Assembly (NCBI RefSeq): GCF_000411975.1
Contig: NZ_ASXG01000072.1
Span: forward strand, 62,001-126,000
Source of the DNA: Amycolatopsis orientalis DSM 43388
GTDB lineage: Bacteria; Actinomycetota; Actinomycetes; Mycobacteriales; Pseudonocardiaceae
Reading direction: 5' to 3'
Length of the DNA: 64,000 bases
Shown here: piece by piece, positions 61,764-64,000 of the stretch
How the letters are laid out: every line of letters begins with the position of its first letter
Position numbering within the stretch: position 1 is the first letter of the stretch
Made by a program: the position numbers and the translations under genes
The notes under the pieces: generated by a model
Database searches by the model: none
What the model was told of the DNA's origin: nothing
Seen by the model: only the letters and a program-made list of their open reading frames with translations

Positions 61764-63032
61764 TCATTCCTGGGATGGGGCGGCCTTTGTGGAGAAGACG
61801 TGCCCTGATGAGGTCGAGTCTGCCCGGGTGTGGTGAACGCCGGCCGGCGCGAGCCGGTCGGACAGGGCGTGCGGATCGGTGTAGAGGGCGTCCAGCTGCA
61901 CCGCGCCGGCGGCGACCGCGAGCACGTCGGCAGCGGCGAAACTGCTGGGGAGCACTCGGCGTTCAGCGTCTACCCGTCCCCGCGAATGGGCGGTGATCTC
62001 GGCGCGCAACGCGGCGAGGCATTCCGGCAGGTGCGCGATTCCGGCCTCGGTGACGATCAGCAGTTCCGGGTTGACCAGATCGAACAGCAGCGCGGCCGCC
62101 CGACCGACGGTCTGTGCGCGAGACAGCAGCGCCGTGCGGGCGGCGCCGTCCCCGGACACCGCCGCTGCCACGAGGTCCACAATGGACATATCGGCACCCG
62201 CCGCGGCGGTCACTGCCCAGTCCGTGACAGTGGTTTCCAGACAGCCGGAGCGGCCGCACGCGCAGGGAGTCCGCGGATCGCCCAGCGGCAGGTGGGCTAC
62301 CGTGCCGGCGGCCGAACCGGGGCCTCGGTGCAGCAGACCGCCGGACACGAAGGCCGCGTCGACGACGTTCCCGACGAACAGGTGCGCGACCGATTCGCTG
62401 TCCCGGGCGCTGCCGAACAGGGCCTCCGCGGCGGCCAGTGCGCGGGCGTGGCCGTCGATCCGGGTCGGCAGGCCGGTCAGTTCCGACAGGATCGGCCCGG
62501 CGGCCACGTCGTGCCAGCCCAGCGAGGAATGGTCGACGATCATGCCGGCGTCCGGGTCGACCCAGCCGCCGCAGGCGACTCCGAGGCCGATCGGGATCCG
62601 GCCGGGCAGGCGTTGCCGGCGGAACCGGTGCAGCCGCGCCGCGAGGCCGGCCAGCACCCGCTCGGGCTCGGCGTCCGCGTGCGGCACCCGTTCCTGTGCC
62701 CGCACGCGGCCGCGCAGGTCCAGTTCGGCCAGGGTCGCGAAGTGGTGCGCGATGTGCACGCCGAACACGCTGTGCCGGTTGGTGGCGATGTCGAGTTCGG
62801 CACGGGGACGTCCGGCTGCCGGGTGCCCGCGCGCCGGCCGGGTCGTGAGCAGGCCGAGCCGCGCCAGGCCGGCGCAGTGCCTGCTGATGCCGGCCGGGCT
62901 GAGCCCGGTCAGCCCGGCCACGGTGCCGCGCGCGACCGGTCCGTGCGCCAGCACGGCGCGCAGCAGCACCGCGGCGGGGTTGGCTCCGCGGTCGGCGGAC
63001 GGGAGAGGAGGGGCGGTCACGGGCAGCGTCAA
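61764..63032 (-). CDS. ROK-family (NagC/XylR-type) regulator
   Basis: 422 residues from TTG 63032, which overlaps the ferredoxin stop (TTGA); GTG 63020 is an alternative. An N-terminal HTH (GPVARGTVAGLTGLSPAGISRHCAGLARLGL) and an actin-like ROK domain. The ROK zinc motif reads CACGRSGCLET, and FVGNVVDAAFVSGG is the phosphate/sugar-binding segment. Such proteins are repressors answering to sugars or sugar phosphates. It is last in a leftward unit with a ferredoxin and a flavoprotein, which is unusual company for a sugar regulator. Confidence 0.87.
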   Translation of the reverse strand: MTLPVTAPPLPSADRGANPAAVLLRAVLAHGPVARGTVAGLTGLSPAGISRHCAGLARLGLLTTRPARGHPAAGRPRAELDIATNRHSVFGVHIAHHFATLAELDLRGRVRAQERVPHADAEPERVLAGLAARLHRFRRQRLPGRIPIGLGVACGGWVDPDAGMIVDHSSLGWHDVAAGPILSELTGLPTRIDGHARALAAAEALFGSARDSESVAHLFVGNVVDAAFVSGGLLHRGPGSAAGTVAHLPLGDPRTPCACGRSGCLETTVTDWAVTAAAGADMSIVDLVAAAVSGDGAARTALLSRAQTVGRAAALLFDLVNPELLIVTEAGIAHLPECLAALRAEITAHSRGRVDAERRVLPSSFAAADVLAVAAGAVQLDALYTDPHALSDRLAPAGVHHTRADSTSSGHVFSTKAAPSQE

Positions 63033-63373
63033 CTCGTGATCGCCCCGGCATCCGGCCGGAGCGGCGGTCCGATGGCGAGTCGCGCGCCGGGGGTGCGGCC
63101 GCGGCCCCAGCCGAGACGTTCGCGATAGCTGCCGAGCAGTCCGTCTTCGGCGAGCTGCTCGGCATCCGGCGCCGCGGCGAGCGGCGCGGTGCGGGGCGAG
63201 ACGAACAGGGCGTCGGCTGGGCAGTTCGCTTCGCAGTGGAAGCAGGTCTGGCAATCGGATTGCCGGCTGATCACCGGAATGCCCCCGGGACCGCGGTCGA
63301 ACACGTTCGTCGGGCAGACCTCGATGCACTTGTCGCAGCTGAGGCAGCGCTGCGCGGACACCACCTCGATCAC
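63029..63373 (-). CDS. 2[4Fe-4S] ferredoxin, AprB-like
   Basis: 114 residues from GTG 63373, overlapping the flavoprotein stop (GTGA). Two classical cluster motifs near the amino end: CLSCDKCIEVCP and CQTCFHCEANCP, with the residues between typical of dicluster ferredoxins. The C-terminal third (LLGSYRERLGWGRGRTPG) has no cluster ligands. Tight coupling to the flavoprotein means it is its electron partner. The pairing recalls the AprA/AprB and fumarate-reductase type flavoprotein-ferredoxin modules. Confidence 0.9.
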   Translation of the reverse strand: MIEVVSAQRCLSCDKCIEVCPTNVFDRGPGGIPVISRQSDCQTCFHCEANCPADALFVSPRTAPLAAAPDAEQLAEDGLLGSYRERLGWGRGRTPGARLAIGPPLRPDAGAITS

Positions 63374-64000
63374 GACGCCGCCCCCGCCGCCGCTTCGGCG
63401 GTCCGTTCCGGACGGACCCACACCTGATCGAGTCCGCCGGTGCGGAGCCGGTGCTGCTGGGCGGAATCCTGGTCGGGGAAGTCGAGCCGCTTGGCCATGC
63501 CGCGGCTTTCCGGGCGGGCGAGGGCGGCGCGGTACATCCACCGCGCGTGCGCGGTCATCGCCGCGGCCTGCCGGGTCCGCACGGCCGATTCACCGGCTCC
63601 GCCCAATGAGGTCCGCAGCTGCGTCCAGAGGCCGTCGAGTTCGGCGAGGGAAGCGGTCAGCGCGTTGCCGTGGCGCAGGTAGTTCTTGTCGTAGGGCAAT
63701 ACTTCGCGCTGCACGCCCGCCACTATTTCCCGGTGCTCGTCGCGGGGCGGGCCGGACGGGCGCAGTCCTGCCTCGCCGAGCGCGCGCACCCGGCGTCCGG
63801 TCGCCCGGACGCCGAGGGAACGGGCGTAGCGGGCAGCACCGCGTCCGGCCCAGGTGCCCGAGGAGATCGCCCATGCCGCGTTGTGGCTGCCGCCGCCGGT
63901 GAAACCGCCGCAGATCAGCTCGCGCGTTGCCGCGTCGCCGGCCGCGTAGAGCCCGGGCACCGTGGTCGCGCAGTCGTCGGACACGATCCGGATGCCGCCG
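63370..64000 (-). CDS. FAD-dependent oxidoreductase (fumarate reductase/AprA-like), C-terminal part
   Basis: About 210 codons; the start lies beyond the right edge. The visible part contains the second FAD contact TTVPGLYAAGDAATRELICG and GGGSHNAAWAISSG, followed by a helical C-terminal domain (MTAHARWMYRAALARPESRGM...) as in succinate dehydrogenase/fumarate reductase and adenylylsulfate reductase alpha subunits. With its ferredoxin it forms a flavin-iron-sulfur reductase. Related pairs occur in sulfonate and organosulfur clusters, but the substrate is open. Confidence 0.85.
   Translation of the reverse strand, partial: GGIRIVSDDCATTVPGLYAAGDAATRELICGGFTGGGSHNAAWAISSGTWAGRGAARYARSLGVRATGRRVRALGEAGLRPSGPPRDEHREIVAGVQREVLPYDKNYLRHGNALTASLAELDGLWTQLRTSLGGAGESAVRTRQAAAMTAHARWMYRAALARPESRGMAKRLDFPDQDSAQQHRLRTGGLDQVWVRPERTAEAAAGAAS

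Overview
The window is high-GC actinobacterial chromosome, most likely Amycolatopsis or a close Pseudonocardiaceae relative. This is inferred from codon use with almost only G/C in third positions, frequent GTG and TTG starts, ATGA/GTGA start-stop overlaps, a mycobacterial-type ABC-F/small-HTH gene pair, an accA2/accD2-type operon and a DasR-like operator before a chitinase. No rRNA, tRNA, CRISPR array, insertion sequence or prophage was seen. Most of it is core chromosome; the right-hand 10 kb looks accessory.

Layout. 1-2420: end of a SUF iron-sulfur operon (sufC-sufS-sufU-sufT). 2500-4670: a small membrane protein, a remnant of an M3 peptidase gene, and two signal-peptidase-like genes without catalytic residues, the second broken. 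4580-15970: UbiB-type kinase, snapalysin-type protease, methyltransferase, a two-component pair, an EAL-CBS-GGDEF protein, an isolated lycopene cyclase, a dGTPase-like HD protein, an acetyltransferase and an odd secreted-looking protein ending in an acVLRF1 (eRF1-like) domain. 16000-18160: ABC-F protein with a possible leader peptide, plus a small HTH protein. 18140-31050: membrane glycosyltransferase-like protein, ABC exporter, SIS protein, hydrolase, cyclopropane synthase, LCP protein, acetyltransferase, peroxiredoxin, a broken small gene, a degenerate GGDEF/EAL protein and a P450.

31300-35800: ribonucleotide reductase nrdA-nrdB, with phenylalanine at the usual tyrosyl-radical position (class Ic-like) and a large hairpin between the two genes. 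35850-37730: acetoacetate-decarboxylase-like and enoyl-CoA-hydratase genes, and a VOC protein. 37889-46238: a tightly coupled six-gene acyl-CoA operon (TIGR03084, AtuA-like, FadE, AccD, AccA, FadE) matching the Rv0972c-Rv0976c type; a nearly identical 50-bp palindrome lies on each side. 46450-53910: regulators, a gene-free tandem-repeat tract, a GH18 chitinase, a NIPSNAP-like protein, a deaminase, a WYL regulator, and a TetR/oxidoreductase divergent pair.

54450-61425: a catabolic cluster (MHS-family transporter, SDR, amidase, GntR repressor, NodB-fold hydrolase, SDR, beta-decarboxylating dehydrogenase). Two matching 13-bp GntR-type sites stand before its two forward transcription units, so one repressor probably controls all of it. 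It is followed by an aldehyde dehydrogenase remnant and a leftward unit of a flavoprotein (cut by the window edge), a 2[4Fe-4S] ferredoxin and a ROK regulator. Long palindromes of at least three sequence families (called A, B and C here) occupy several intergenic gaps.
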